A DNA stretch of 64,000 bases from NCBI GenBank assembly GCA_963805305.1, contig CAWDTM010000003.1:310001-374000 (forward strand), in the 5' to 3' direction. The DNA is from CAVXEH01 sp963805305. Lineage in GTDB: Bacteria > Chloroflexota > Limnocylindria > QHBO01. The notes beneath the pieces are model-generated. The model saw only the letters and a program-made list of their open reading frames with translations, was not told the DNA's origin and made no database searches. A program made the position numbers and the translations under genes. This document shows positions 9,051 to 17,438 of the stretch, in pieces (positions within the stretch are counted from its first letter, which is position 1; each line of letters starts with the position of its first letter).

Positions 9051-9230
9051 TCAGCCGGCGTACTCGGCCGGATGGTCGTCGCGGTCGATCTGCAGGGTCT
9101 CCTCGAAGGTGTCGAGCATCTCCCCCACGCTCACGCCGTTCTCGTCGGCCGCTGCCTTGAGGTCCTCGTACCGGATGTTGTGCTCCCCCATGTCGAGGTG
9201 GGCTCGCTTGCAACCGCAGGTCAGGCACAT
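9051..9230 (-). CDS. Small conserved protein with MCLTCGC motif
   Basis: 59 residues starting MCLTCGCKRAHLDMG. The start at 9230 is supported by AAAGGAG about 9 nt upstream. The N-terminal C-x-x-C-x-C cluster could bind Zn or Fe; the rest is acidic and helical (YEDLKAAADENGVSVGEMLDTFEETLQ). Similar short proteins with an MCxxCGC start occur in Actinomycetota and Chloroflexota, but no function is known to me. It is divergent from the ECF sigma gene at 9406 with 175 bp between starts, so a shared regulatory region is possible. Confidence 0.75.
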   Translation of the reverse strand: MCLTCGCKRAHLDMGEHNIRYEDLKAAADENGVSVGEMLDTFEETLQIDRDDHPAEYAG

Positions 9231-9405
9231 CGGGTCACGCTCCTTTCGATGACGCGCCATGACGATACGCCGCGCGTGCGCGCCCGTCCGGTGCCGCGGC
9301 CCGACGGGTGGCACTGGTGCGTGCGGAAGATCGAACCAATTGCCCGGCGAGCGCATCTTCAGTGCAGACGCGCCACCACGACGAGTCCCGAACGAGGGAG
9401 GCCCG

Positions 9406-9957
9406 ATGCTCCGAGCGCTTGTCGACCGAGCGAAGGAGGGCGACCACGAGGCGTTCGCCGCGCTGACGAGCGCGACCGGCGACCGCTGCATGGCGATCGC
9501 ATTCCGGATCCTTCGCGATGTCGACCTCGCCGAGGACGCGGTTCAGCACTCGTTCGTCACCGCCTGGCGGAAACTGCCGTCGCTTCGGGACCCGGAGCGC
9601 TTCGAGGCCTGGCTGCATCGGCTCCTCGTCAACGCCTGCTACTCCGAGGCCAGGAGGAGCCGGCGGCGCTCCCAGAACCTGTACACCACGGCGGACGACG
9701 GGGTGACCCCGGACGAGATCCTGGGCGTGCATGACCGCGACCAGCTCGAGCGGGGTTTCAGGAGGCTTCGGCCGGACCATCGCGCCGTCCTCGTCTTTCA
9801 CTTCTACCTTGATCTCAGCCTGCCCGAGGTCGCCGACCGCCTCGGAATACCGCTGGGAACTGCCAAGTCCCGCCTGCACTACGCGTCCGCGGCCCTGCGC
9901 GCGGTCCTCGAGGCCGATGCGCGGATGCCCGGCGTCTCGAGGGAGCGACCCGCATGA
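9406..9957 (+). CDS. ECF-type RNA polymerase sigma factor
   Basis: 183 residues. Sigma-2 region about residues 12-82 with the signature LAEDAVQHSFVTAWRKLPSL; sigma-4 about 116-168 with the helix-turn-helix LSLPEVADRLGIPLGTAKSRLHYA. It directs RNA polymerase to a specific promoter set in response to the state of a partner anti-sigma protein. The ATG at 9406 follows GAGGGAGG at good spacing. The stop overlaps the start of the membrane propeller gene by four bases, so the two are co-translated and that protein is the likely regulator. Target genes are unknown. Confidence 0.9.
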   Translation: MLRALVDRAKEGDHEAFAALTSATGDRCMAIAFRILRDVDLAEDAVQHSFVTAWRKLPSLRDPERFEAWLHRLLVNACYSEARRSRRRSQNLYTTADDGVTPDEILGVHDRDQLERGFRRLRPDHRAVLVFHFYLDLSLPEVADRLGIPLGTAKSRLHYASAALRAVLEADARMPGVSRERPA

Positions 9958-11405
9958 GCAGCCTGACTGAGCGAGACGCCGATCGCGCCATCGCCGCCTT
10001 CCTCGAGCCGGGCCCCGCCGCCATGCCCGACCGCGTGCGGGACGCGATCCTCGATGACATCCAGGAAATTCGACGGCGGGGCTCCAGGGCCCCGTGGAGC
10101 CTGCCCACCATGAACCGAAACACGCTTCTGGCCGCCACCGGTGTGGCCGCCATCGCCGTCGTGGCAATCATCGTCGCGGTCAAGGCCATCGGACCTGCGC
10201 AGCAGAGCGGCGACCACGGCCCGACACCGACCTCCACCGCCACTCCCGCGGCCGCCCTCCTGGCACCGCTCGGCTATCACGGCACCGGTCTGATCACGTT
10301 CTTCGGCCCCGATCCTGTTCTGGGAGACGATGTTGCCTGGCTGATCCACCCGGACGGGACCGGCGCGGAGCGCCTGAAGGTCACCCCACCACTCGGCGGC
10401 CACGCCCTCGCGCTCCCGGCAGGCTGCTGCTCCCTCTTCTCGCCGGATGGCCAGCGCATCGCCGTCACCTTCGACGAGACGGACGGGACCGGTGGCCCGG
10501 GTACGTGGACCCAGACGGCGATCCTCGACCTCCTGACCCGCCAGGCCAGCAGCGTGCCGGCCTTCTGCGGCGGCTGCGCCTCGATCCAGGGCGTTAACTT
10601 CGTGCCGGGAGCCTGGTCGCCGGACGGGCGGCTGCTGGCGATCGAGGCCTGGAGCGACGCCGACCCGACCCGCGACGGGATCAACCTGGCCCAGGTCAAG
10701 GGCACTTCGGATTGGGACGCACAGGTGACCGGGCAGCATCGAGACGTCCCCGTCGCGTTCTCGCCCGACGGCACCCGGCTGCTGTTCGTGCGCCTCTCGG
10801 GTAGCGACGCGTCAGGCGGCAACGACTCCGGAACGCTGATGGAGCTGACCGTCCCGCCGCTGACCGGGGCCGGCAGCAGCCCAGCGTCGCCGGCGGTCCG
10901 CCAGGTGGCCCCCGATACCGCACGCGTCGTGGTCAACGGGTACTTCGGGCCGGCCGCGAGCTGGTCCCCTGACGGGACGCAGATCGCCTTTGCCGCCACG
11001 GACGCTCGCGGCAGCACCGGCTGGATGCAGGTCTATGTCGTCGGCGCCGCCGGCGGGACTCCCCATGCCCTGACCCAGCCAAAGGGTTTCCTCACGACCG
11101 CGAAATGGTCGCCCGACGGTGCCTGGATCGCATTCGACCAACCGGCCGGGAGTCTGCACGACCTCCTCGTCATGCATCCAGACGGATCGGGGCTTCGCAA
11201 CCTCACGGAGTCGTTCAGCGCCGGCGTCTGCTGCGCCCGCTGGTCGCCGGACTCCACGGCACTGCTGGCGGCCGGGACCGGGGGCGACAACGACCGTAGT
11301 GAGCTGCTGATCGTGCCGGTCAATGGCGATCCGATCGCCCAGGTGACCACGATGCCCGCGTTCTACGAAGACTTCTCGTGGAGCCCGGCTGCCGGAGGCC
11401 CCTAG
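9954..11405 (+). CDS. Membrane-anchored TolB/WD40-like propeller protein, probable ECF regulator
   Basis: 483 residues. A short cytosolic N-terminus (1-55), one TM helix (about 57-78), a Pro/Thr-rich spacer, then repeated propeller blades carrying PD40-type motifs (LFSPDGQRIAV, AWSPDGRLLAI, AFSPDGTRLLF, SWSPDGTQIAF, KWSPDGAWIAF, RWSPDSTALLA). The propeller faces outward. No zinc anti-sigma motif (HxxxCxxC) is present; the assignment as anti-sigma rests on the ATGA overlap with the ECF gene and the one-TM layout. The N-terminal piece IAAFLEPGPAAMPDRVRDAI resembles the linker before the TM in the fused protein at 33358. Confidence 0.82.
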   Translation: MSSLTERDADRAIAAFLEPGPAAMPDRVRDAILDDIQEIRRRGSRAPWSLPTMNRNTLLAATGVAAIAVVAIIVAVKAIGPAQQSGDHGPTPTSTATPAAALLAPLGYHGTGLITFFGPDPVLGDDVAWLIHPDGTGAERLKVTPPLGGHALALPAGCCSLFSPDGQRIAVTFDETDGTGGPGTWTQTAILDLLTRQASSVPAFCGGCASIQGVNFVPGAWSPDGRLLAIEAWSDADPTRDGINLAQVKGTSDWDAQVTGQHRDVPVAFSPDGTRLLFVRLSGSDASGGNDSGTLMELTVPPLTGAGSSPASPAVRQVAPDTARVVVNGYFGPAASWSPDGTQIAFAATDARGSTGWMQVYVVGAAGGTPHALTQPKGFLTTAKWSPDGAWIAFDQPAGSLHDLLVMHPDGSGLRNLTESFSAGVCCARWSPDSTALLAAGTGGDNDRSELLIVPVNGDPIAQVTTMPAFYEDFSWSPAAGGP

Positions 11406-11499
11406 GCGACCGAAAGGCCCGGCGGGCGTCCCCGGTCAGTCCTCCGCATGTTGGGTCCGATTGGCAGGGTGACATCGGCCTCCGCTACCCTATCCCGTC

Positions 11500-12486
11500 G
11501 TGAGCCTTGTCATCGACAACCTCGTCAAGACCTTCGGGGCGGTCCGCGCACTGGACGGCATCAGCTTCACCGTGGAGCCGGGGCGGATCTTCGGCCTCAT
11601 CGGCGCCAATGGTGCCGGCAAGACCACCAGCATGCGGATCGTGCTCGACATCCTGCGCGCCGACTCCGGGAGCGTCACCTGGCAGGGCCAGCGGAACACG
11701 GACCTGCCGCGCCACACCTGGGGCTACCTCCCCGAGGAGCGCGGGCTCTACCCGCGTATGAAGGTCATCGAGGTGCTGCGCTACTTCGCCGCGCTGTACG
11801 GCGTGCCGGAGGCGAAGGCCACCGCGGAGGTGACCGACTGGCTGGCGCGCTTCCACGTGCCCGATTACCGCGACCGCAAGGTCGAGGAGCTTTCGAAGGG
11901 GAACCAGCAGAAGATCCAGTTCATCGCGGCCATCCTCCACGACCCGGACGTCCTGATCATGGACGAGCCGTTCTCCGGGCTCGACCCGGTGAACGCGGGC
12001 CTCCTCAAGGAGGCATTCCTGGCCATGCGCGACCGCGGCAAGACCCTGATCTTCAGCACCCACCAGATGGAGCAGGTCGAGGAGCTCTGTGAGGCGATCG
12101 CGATCATGGACCACGGTCGCCTGGTCGAGTCTGGAACGCTGCGCGATGTGAAGCGACGCATGGGGCGCCAGGTCGTCCGCCTGTCCGTGGAAGGCACCGA
12201 TGGCGACGGGGCCGACGGGGCCGCCTGGGTCGACCAGATGCCCGGCGTCAGCGTCTCGCGCCGGGGCGAGGACTACCTCGAGATGCACGTTGCCGCAGGG
12301 ACCGACCCCGAGACGATCCTGGCGGCGGCCCTGCAGCGCGGCGACCGCGTGACGCGCTTCGAGATCGCGGATCCGTCGCTCGAGGAGATCTTCATCGAGA
12401 AGGTGGGCCACATCGAGGTCGACCAGGAGCGCCACCTGGCGGGGAGGGCCGATGCATCCGCGGCGGACGGCGAGGTGCTGCCGTGA
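11500..12486 (+). CDS. ABC transporter ATP-binding protein (NatA-like, DUF4162 tail)
   Basis: 328 residues from GTG 11500. Walker A LIGANGAGKTTSMRI, signature ELSKGNQQKIQFIA, Walker B DVLIMDEPFSGLDPVN, switch His in IFSTHQMEQVEE. The roughly 90 residues after the NBD resemble the DUF4162 tail seen in NatA/YhaQ-type exporters. It pairs with the permease at 12483 (GTGA overlap). A TACCCT box lies 8 nt upstream of the GTG, consistent with a leaderless or very short leader transcript. Substrate unknown; NatAB relatives export Na+ or toxic compounds. Confidence 0.92.
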   Translation: MSLVIDNLVKTFGAVRALDGISFTVEPGRIFGLIGANGAGKTTSMRIVLDILRADSGSVTWQGQRNTDLPRHTWGYLPEERGLYPRMKVIEVLRYFAALYGVPEAKATAEVTDWLARFHVPDYRDRKVEELSKGNQQKIQFIAAILHDPDVLIMDEPFSGLDPVNAGLLKEAFLAMRDRGKTLIFSTHQMEQVEELCEAIAIMDHGRLVESGTLRDVKRRMGRQVVRLSVEGTDGDGADGAAWVDQMPGVSVSRRGEDYLEMHVAAGTDPETILAAALQRGDRVTRFEIADPSLEEIFIEKVGHIEVDQERHLAGRADASAADGEVLP

Positions 12487-13859
12487 ACCCGATCCTGGTC
12501 CGCATCCTGAACACCCTTCCCCTGGCGGGCGGGCTCTTCCCGAACGCGTACTTCGTCGCGCAGCGCGAGTATCGCGTGCGCGTCCGCAACCGCACCTTCG
12601 CCATCCTGACCATTGGCCTGGCGGTCGTCGGCCTGGCCCTCACCCTCCTGCCGCTCGGGGTCAATCTGATCGGTGGCCAGAAGCCCGTCAAGGTCGCCGT
12701 CTACAGCACGGCATCCGACCTTTCCGTGGATCCCGCCACGACCGTCCAATCGGTCCTCAACTCCCTCGCCGGAGGCTCCGGCACGACGGGCGGATCCAGC
12801 TCCCAGACCGGTCAGCGCTTCTCCGTCACGTCGGTGACCGATCCGGCCGCGGCGAAGGAAGAGGTGCGACAGGACAAGCTCGAGGGGCTCCTGACCATCT
12901 CCCGGGGCACGGACGGCGACCTCGCATTCGACGCATTCACCAAGGCCTCCGCCACCGACCAGAACGTCGCGCTGGTGCGGCAGGCCGCGACCTCCATCGC
13001 AATCTCGGATCGGCTCGAGCGGGCGGGCGTCTCCGCGACGGATCGCGGGCGGATCTTCGCGCCCACCGACTTCACGACGACGCCGGCCGATCCCAACGCG
13101 GCGCGGCAGAACCAGGCGGACTACGTTCCCTCGTACATCCTTGCCTACGTGTTCGTGATCCTGGCCTTCATGGCGATCCAGGTCTACGGCAACTGGGTCG
13201 CCGCCAGCGTCGCGGAGGAGAAGAGCTCGCGGGTCATGGAGCTGCTCATCACCGCGGCGACGCCCCGCCAGCTCCTGTTCGGCAAGGTGCTGGGGAACGG
13301 CGCGGCAGGACTCACGCAGTACGGCGCGGTGCTTGGAGCGGCCCTGGTCGGCTTCCTCGCCCAGGGCGCGCTGAGCGACTGGGCACGAGCACAAGGCCTG
13401 CTCGAGCAGGCGTCGAGCGCCTCGGTCCAGGGGCTCACGCCGCCGCTTGTCATCGGCTTCGGGGTCTTCTTCATCCTGGGCTTCATCCTCTACTCGATCC
13501 TGTACGCAGCCGCCGGCTCCATGGCGAGCCGGCAGGAGGACGTCCAGCAGATCGCCGTGCCGCTCACCTTCCTGGGCCTGGGGGGCTATCTGCTCAGCTT
13601 CATCGCGCTGCCGCTGATCGAGGCGCCGTGGGTCAAGGTCGCCTCGTGGATCCCGTTCGTCTCCTCGTTCCTCTTCCCGGCACGGATCGCCCTCTCGCCG
13701 CCCGCCCCCTGGGAATACCTGCTCAGCATCGGCCTGCTGGTCGTCGCGATCTTCGGGGCGCTCTGGGTGGCCGCGCGAATCTACGCCGCGGGGGTCCTCC
13801 TCTACGGTCAGCGGCCGACGATGCGGGCGATCCTGCGGGCGACCCTGCAGGGACGCTGA
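12483..13859 (+). CDS. ABC-2 type permease (NatB-like)
   Basis: 458 residues. One TM helix near the N-terminus (TFAILTIGLAVVGLALTLLPLG), a large extracytoplasmic domain (about 60-215), then five TM helices. The signature VAEEKSSRVMELLITAATPRQLLFGKVLGN is typical of ABC2_membrane_3 permeases of the NatB/YhaP type. Start overlaps the ATPase stop, and the stop shares one base with the macro-domain gene (TGATG), so all three are co-translated. Confidence 0.9.
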   Translation: MNPILVRILNTLPLAGGLFPNAYFVAQREYRVRVRNRTFAILTIGLAVVGLALTLLPLGVNLIGGQKPVKVAVYSTASDLSVDPATTVQSVLNSLAGGSGTTGGSSSQTGQRFSVTSVTDPAAAKEEVRQDKLEGLLTISRGTDGDLAFDAFTKASATDQNVALVRQAATSIAISDRLERAGVSATDRGRIFAPTDFTTTPADPNAARQNQADYVPSYILAYVFVILAFMAIQVYGNWVAASVAEEKSSRVMELLITAATPRQLLFGKVLGNGAAGLTQYGAVLGAALVGFLAQGALSDWARAQGLLEQASSASVQGLTPPLVIGFGVFFILGFILYSILYAAAGSMASRQEDVQQIAVPLTFLGLGGYLLSFIALPLIEAPWVKVASWIPFVSSFLFPARIALSPPAPWEYLLSIGLLVVAIFGALWVAARIYAAGVLLYGQRPTMRAILRATLQGR

Positions 13860-14428
13860 TGGGGGTCCTCACCATCGCGGGGCGGCGCCTCGAGCTGGTG
13901 ACCGGCGACATCACGGTGCAGGAGGTCGACGCGGTCGCCAACGCGGCGAACGCCGCGCTGCGGGGCGGAGGCGGGGTCGACGGCGCCATCCACCGGGCGG
14001 CGGGACCCGCGCTCCTCGACGAGCTCCGGAGCCGGTACCCGGGGGGCACCCCAACCGGGAGTGCGGTCGCAACGGCGGGGCACGGCCTGCGTGCGCGCTG
14101 GATCCTCCACGCGGTGGGACCCGTGTGGCGCGGGGGCAGCCACGGGGAGGCGGAGCAGCTGGCTGCCGCCTATCGGTCGTGCCTGGCGCTCTGCGACGCA
14201 CTGGGCGCCCGAAGCGTCGCGTTTCCGGCGATCAGCATGGGGATCTACGCCTACCCCGGCGATGACGGAGCCCGGATCGCGCTCGACGCGGTGGCCGCCC
14301 ATTTCGCCGGACCCACGACGGTGGAGCTGGCGCGCTTCGTCCTGTACAGCGACGACACGTACGCCCTCTTCGACCGCGCCCTGGATGGCGTGCGGCACCG
14401 GGACGCCCAGCACAGCGCGGACGCCTAG
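13859..14428 (+). CDS. Macro domain protein (ADP-ribose binding/hydrolase)
   Basis: 189 residues, a stand-alone macro domain. It carries GDIT (16-19), the NAAN motif at 28-31 and the Gly-rich loop GGGGVDGAIHRAAG at 36-49, the set that binds ADP-ribose and, in the MacroD class, hydrolyses mono-ADP-ribosyl groups or O-acetyl-ADP-ribose. The ISMGIYAYP segment also fits that class. Translation is coupled to the ABC permease (TGATG). Its 3' end overlaps the convergent FAD oxidase gene by four bases. Presence in an exporter operon is unusual. Confidence 0.9.
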   Translation: MGVLTIAGRRLELVTGDITVQEVDAVANAANAALRGGGGVDGAIHRAAGPALLDELRSRYPGGTPTGSAVATAGHGLRARWILHAVGPVWRGGSHGEAEQLAAAYRSCLALCDALGARSVAFPAISMGIYAYPGDDGARIALDAVAAHFAGPTTVELARFVLYSDDTYALFDRALDGVRHRDAQHSADA

Positions 14429-15633
14429 CCGGCGCCGTCGCCCGGCGGCCCCGCCGCCGAGGTCCGCATTCCCCGGGCGGGCGTCCGGTCCCGGAGGGCG
14501 AACCGTTCGTCCGGGGGTGCCAGCGCCGCCCTGCCGTCTCCGTCACCGGTGACCAGCGCGCTCAGGTACTCGCCGATGACCGGCCCGTGCTTGAAGCCAT
14601 GGCCGGAGCCTCCGCCCACCACCCAGGCGTTCTCCCAGCGGGGCTCGCGGTCAATGATGAAATGGGTGTCCGGCGTGGTCTCGTACTGGCAGACGCGCCC
14701 CTCGGCCACGGGCTGCGCAGCCAGCGCCGGGAAGCGGTGGACCAGGAGCGCCCGGGCCGCATCGACCCGCTCGTCGCTCAGACGACGCTCCTCGTGGTCC
14801 GGATCGACGATCGGCCCGGGCCAGTCGGGGGCCACCTTGAAGCCGCGCCCCTCGATCGAGGGGAGCCCGTAGAACGCCGCGTCGTAGTCGACCCAGGTCG
14901 GCAGCGAGCCGGCGTCGAAGCGGCCATCGCCGGGTGGCGTGGCAAAGAAGACGATCTCCTGGCGAGTCACGCTGATCTGCCCCGCCAGGGCGGGGACGAG
15001 ACGCGGCAGCCAGGGCCCCGCGGCGAGCACGAACGCATCGGCTTCGAGCAGGTCGCCATCGGCTGTTCGAAGGCGACGGAGCCTCCCGCCCGCGCCATCG
15101 GTGTCGTCCGGAGGGAGGATCCGCGCCCGCAGGAGCGTGCCGCCGTCGCGGACCACGGTGGCGGCCACGGCGGCCACCGCCCGGCGTGCCATGAGGACCA
15201 CCGCCTCCGGCTCGTGGAGCACCCAGCCAATGCCGTCGATCGCGACCTGCGGCCAGCGGCGACCGAACTCGTCCACCGAGAGCCGTTCGGCCGGGATCCC
15301 CAGCCGGGTCAGCGTCGCCAGCGACTCGCCCTCGAAGCCGTCGTCGGCGTGCGCGAACCAGGTCACCCCGGTCTCCACCACCAGAGGCTCGTGGGCGGTC
15401 TCCTCCAGCTCGCGCCACTGCATGAGCGCCCTTCGCTGCCAGCGCGCGTAGAGCTCATCCGATCCATGGGCCGATCGCGAGACGCGCGTATCGCCGCCCG
15501 AAGTGGCCAGGGACGATCCCGGCGCGTACTGGTCGACGAGGACGACGTCCGCGCCCCGACGGCGCAGCCAGAGCGCCGTCCAGGCACCCATCACCCCGGA
15601 ACCCGCCACCACGATCCGTGCGCCGCTGCTCAT
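14425..15633 (-). CDS. FAD-dependent amine oxidase, sarcosine/N-methyltryptophan oxidase-like (SolA type)
   Basis: 402 residues. N-terminal FAD-binding Rossmann fold IVVAGSGVMGAWTALWLRRRG (residues about 6-26), DAO-fold core, and the C-terminal GGGSGHGFKHGPVIGEYL segment typical of monomeric sarcosine oxidases, in which the Cys that covalently holds FAD lies upstream (here RVCQYETTPDTHF). Expected reaction: oxidative N-demethylation or oxidation of a secondary amine, giving H2O2. The ATG at 15633 is supported by TACCAT 6 nt upstream (leaderless layout). Confidence 0.85.
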   Translation of the reverse strand: MSSGARIVVAGSGVMGAWTALWLRRRGADVVLVDQYAPGSSLATSGGDTRVSRSAHGSDELYARWQRRALMQWRELEETAHEPLVVETGVTWFAHADDGFEGESLATLTRLGIPAERLSVDEFGRRWPQVAIDGIGWVLHEPEAVVLMARRAVAAVAATVVRDGGTLLRARILPPDDTDGAGGRLRRLRTADGDLLEADAFVLAAGPWLPRLVPALAGQISVTRQEIVFFATPPGDGRFDAGSLPTWVDYDAAFYGLPSIEGRGFKVAPDWPGPIVDPDHEERRLSDERVDAARALLVHRFPALAAQPVAEGRVCQYETTPDTHFIIDREPRWENAWVVGGGSGHGFKHGPVIGEYLSALVTGDGDGRAALAPPDERFALRDRTPARGMRTSAAGPPGDGAG

Positions 15634-15639
15634 GCGCCG

Positions 15640-15645
15640 ATGGTA
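15640..15645 (-). promoter_or_regulatory. -10 box, putative leaderless promoter
   Basis: TACCAT on the minus strand ends 6 nt before the ATG at 15633, with no ribosome-binding site between. It lies 24 bp from a plus-strand -10 box at 15670, so the two divergent genes have adjacent promoters. Confidence 0.5.
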
Positions 15646-15669
15646 GCGGTGACCGTGCAACGGCTGGGA

Positions 15670-15675
15670 TACGCT
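15670..15675 (+). promoter_or_regulatory. -10 box, putative leaderless promoter
   Basis: TACGCT ends 7 nt before the ATG at 15683 of the ABC ATPase gene. No Shine-Dalgarno is visible. Confidence 0.5.
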
Positions 15676-15682
15676 TACGCCA

Positions 15683-16627
15683 ATGGACGCCCAGGCAGCC
15701 CGCCCCGTGCCGCACGCTGCCGCGACGGTGCCGGCCGAGGTGATACAGACCGATCATCTGACGAAGCGCTACGGCTCCGTCAGTGCCCTGACCGACCTCA
15801 CCCTGGCGGTCCGGCCCGGCGAGGTCTTCGGCTTCCTCGGCCCCAACGGCGCCGGCAAGTCGACCATGATCCGGACCTTGCTGGGGTACCTGCACCCGAC
15901 CGGCGGCGGCGCCACCGTTCTGGGCCTGGACATCGCACGGGACAGCGTGGAGATTCGGCGGCGCACGGGCTACCTCCCCGGCGGGATCGCCCTGTACGGG
16001 TCACTGAGCGGCATGGACGCGCTGCGCTACCTGGCCGATCTCCAGGGCCAGCCCGCGGTGCGGCGCGACGAGCTCTGCGAGCGCCTGAAGCTGGGCACGC
16101 GCGACCTGCGCCGGCGCGTTCGCGACTACTCGCGCGGGATGCGACAGAAGCTGGGCGTGATCCAGGCGCTCCAGCACGACCCCGAGCTGGCGATCCTCGA
16201 CGAGCCCACGGAGGGCCTCGATCCCCTGGTCCAGCATGCGTTCTACCGCATCCTCGACGACCTGCGGGCCGCGGGCCGGACGGTCTTCTTCAGCTCTCAC
16301 GTCCTGCCCGAGGTCGAGCGGGTCTGCGACCGGGTGGCGATCATCCGGGCGGGGGAGCTGATGACCCTGCAGACGGTCGAGGAGCTCCTGTCCCGCCGGA
16401 AGCGGCGCATCACCCTGCGCTGGCGGGGGACGGCGCCGGACCTCTCGTTCATCGCGGGCCTCGAGGATCTCGAGGTCCGGGGAGACCGCGCCACCGCGAC
16501 CCTCCTTGGCGAGGTGGGGCCGTTCGTGCGAGCGGTCGCCTCGCCGTCCCTGGAGGACCTGACCATCGAGCCGGCGAGCCTCGAGGAGGCGTTCCTCGAG
16601 TACTACGCCGATGGCGACGGACGCTGA
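15683..16627 (+). CDS. ABC transporter ATP-binding protein
   Basis: 314 residues. Walker A FLGPNGAGKSTMIRT, signature DYSRGMRQKLGVIQ, Walker B ELAILDEPTEGLDPLV, switch His in FFSSHVLPEVER. The first 20 residues before the NBD are a poorly conserved extension. C-terminal about 75 residues follow the pattern seen in drug-type ABC-2 ATPases, ending SLEEAFLEYYADGD. The permease gene overlaps its 3' end. Substrate unknown; closely similar in layout to the ATPase at 45086. Confidence 0.92.
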   Translation: MDAQAARPVPHAAATVPAEVIQTDHLTKRYGSVSALTDLTLAVRPGEVFGFLGPNGAGKSTMIRTLLGYLHPTGGGATVLGLDIARDSVEIRRRTGYLPGGIALYGSLSGMDALRYLADLQGQPAVRRDELCERLKLGTRDLRRRVRDYSRGMRQKLGVIQALQHDPELAILDEPTEGLDPLVQHAFYRILDDLRAAGRTVFFSSHVLPEVERVCDRVAIIRAGELMTLQTVEELLSRRKRRITLRWRGTAPDLSFIAGLEDLEVRGDRATATLLGEVGPFVRAVASPSLEDLTIEPASLEEAFLEYYADGDGR

Positions 16628-17438
16628 GCCGATGGTGAACCGGACCCTGCTCCTGCGCACCTGGCGGTTCGCATGGCTGCGCGTGCTGCTCGTCTCGGTG
16701 GTCACCTTCGCCTGGGGCTGGCTGCTCCTGTTCTTCTACAGCCAGTTCAGCGACGCGATCCGGCAGCTCGTCTCCTCCAACCCGATCTTCGAGCAGTTCG
16801 CCAACTTCGGGTCCGGCAACCTGTTCACCGTCCCGGGCGCCATCACCCTGGGGACCCAGCACCCGTTCCTCATCGCCCTCATCGGCATCTTCGCGGTCGG
16901 CTCGGCGGCCCTGGCCATCGCCGGGGAACGGCAGTCAGGCACGCTGGAGGTGCTCCTCGCGCGGCCCCTGCCGCGTCGCACCTACCTCGTCACCCAGGCG
17001 GTGGCGATTTTCGTCATTGCGGGCCTCCTCGTGGCGCTGCTGCTCGCGGGCATGGCCCTGGGCGTGCGCACCCAGGGCCTGGGGAACCTGCTGGACCTCG
17101 GGCAGCTGCCGCTGGTGTGGGTGAACGGGTTCCTGCTGTGGGCCGCCTTCACGGCCTTCTCGCTCGCTGCATCGGCCAGCTTCGACCGATCCGCGCCCGC
17201 ATTGAGCCTCTCGCTCGCCTACCTGCTGCTCAACTACTTCCTGGTCATCCTGGGCTCGTTCTGGGCGGACGCGACGTGGGCCCAGAGCTACTCGCTCTTC
17301 GACCACTTCCAGCCCCAGGAGATCCTCACCGGCAAGGCCGACCCGTACGACTTCGCCCTGCTGACGCTGCTCACGGTTGTTCCGCTGGCGTATGCGCTCT
17401 GGGTCTTCCCGCGCCGAGACCTCGCGGCGCCCGCCTAG
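16611..17438 (+). CDS. ABC-2 type permease
   Basis: 275 residues with six predicted TM helices, including the family segment GERQSGTLEVLLARPLPRRTYLVTQ between TM2 and TM3, which is the coupling-helix region of ABC-2 permeases. Partner of the ATPase at 15683. Two starts are possible: 16611 (overlapping the ATPase by 17 bp) or 16632 (five bases after its stop); neither has a strong ribosome site. The stop overlaps the convergent cyclase gene by four bases. Confidence 0.88.
   Translation: MATDAEPMVNRTLLLRTWRFAWLRVLLVSVVTFAWGWLLLFFYSQFSDAIRQLVSSNPIFEQFANFGSGNLFTVPGAITLGTQHPFLIALIGIFAVGSAALAIAGERQSGTLEVLLARPLPRRTYLVTQAVAIFVIAGLLVALLLAGMALGVRTQGLGNLLDLGQLPLVWVNGFLLWAAFTAFSLAASASFDRSAPALSLSLAYLLLNYFLVILGSFWADATWAQSYSLFDHFQPQEILTGKADPYDFALLTLLTVVPLAYALWVFPRRDLAAPA

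Noticed and set aside
9259..9405. Extended N-terminus for the ECF sigma factor
   Set aside because: The ATG at 9406 has GAGGGAGG at good distance and gives a normal ECF length; the upstream 49 codons show no similarity.
12452..14428. Long frame that joins antisense-like sequence to the macro domain
   Set aside because: Only the last 189 codons (from 13859) are real; the rest is out of frame with the NatB-like permease.
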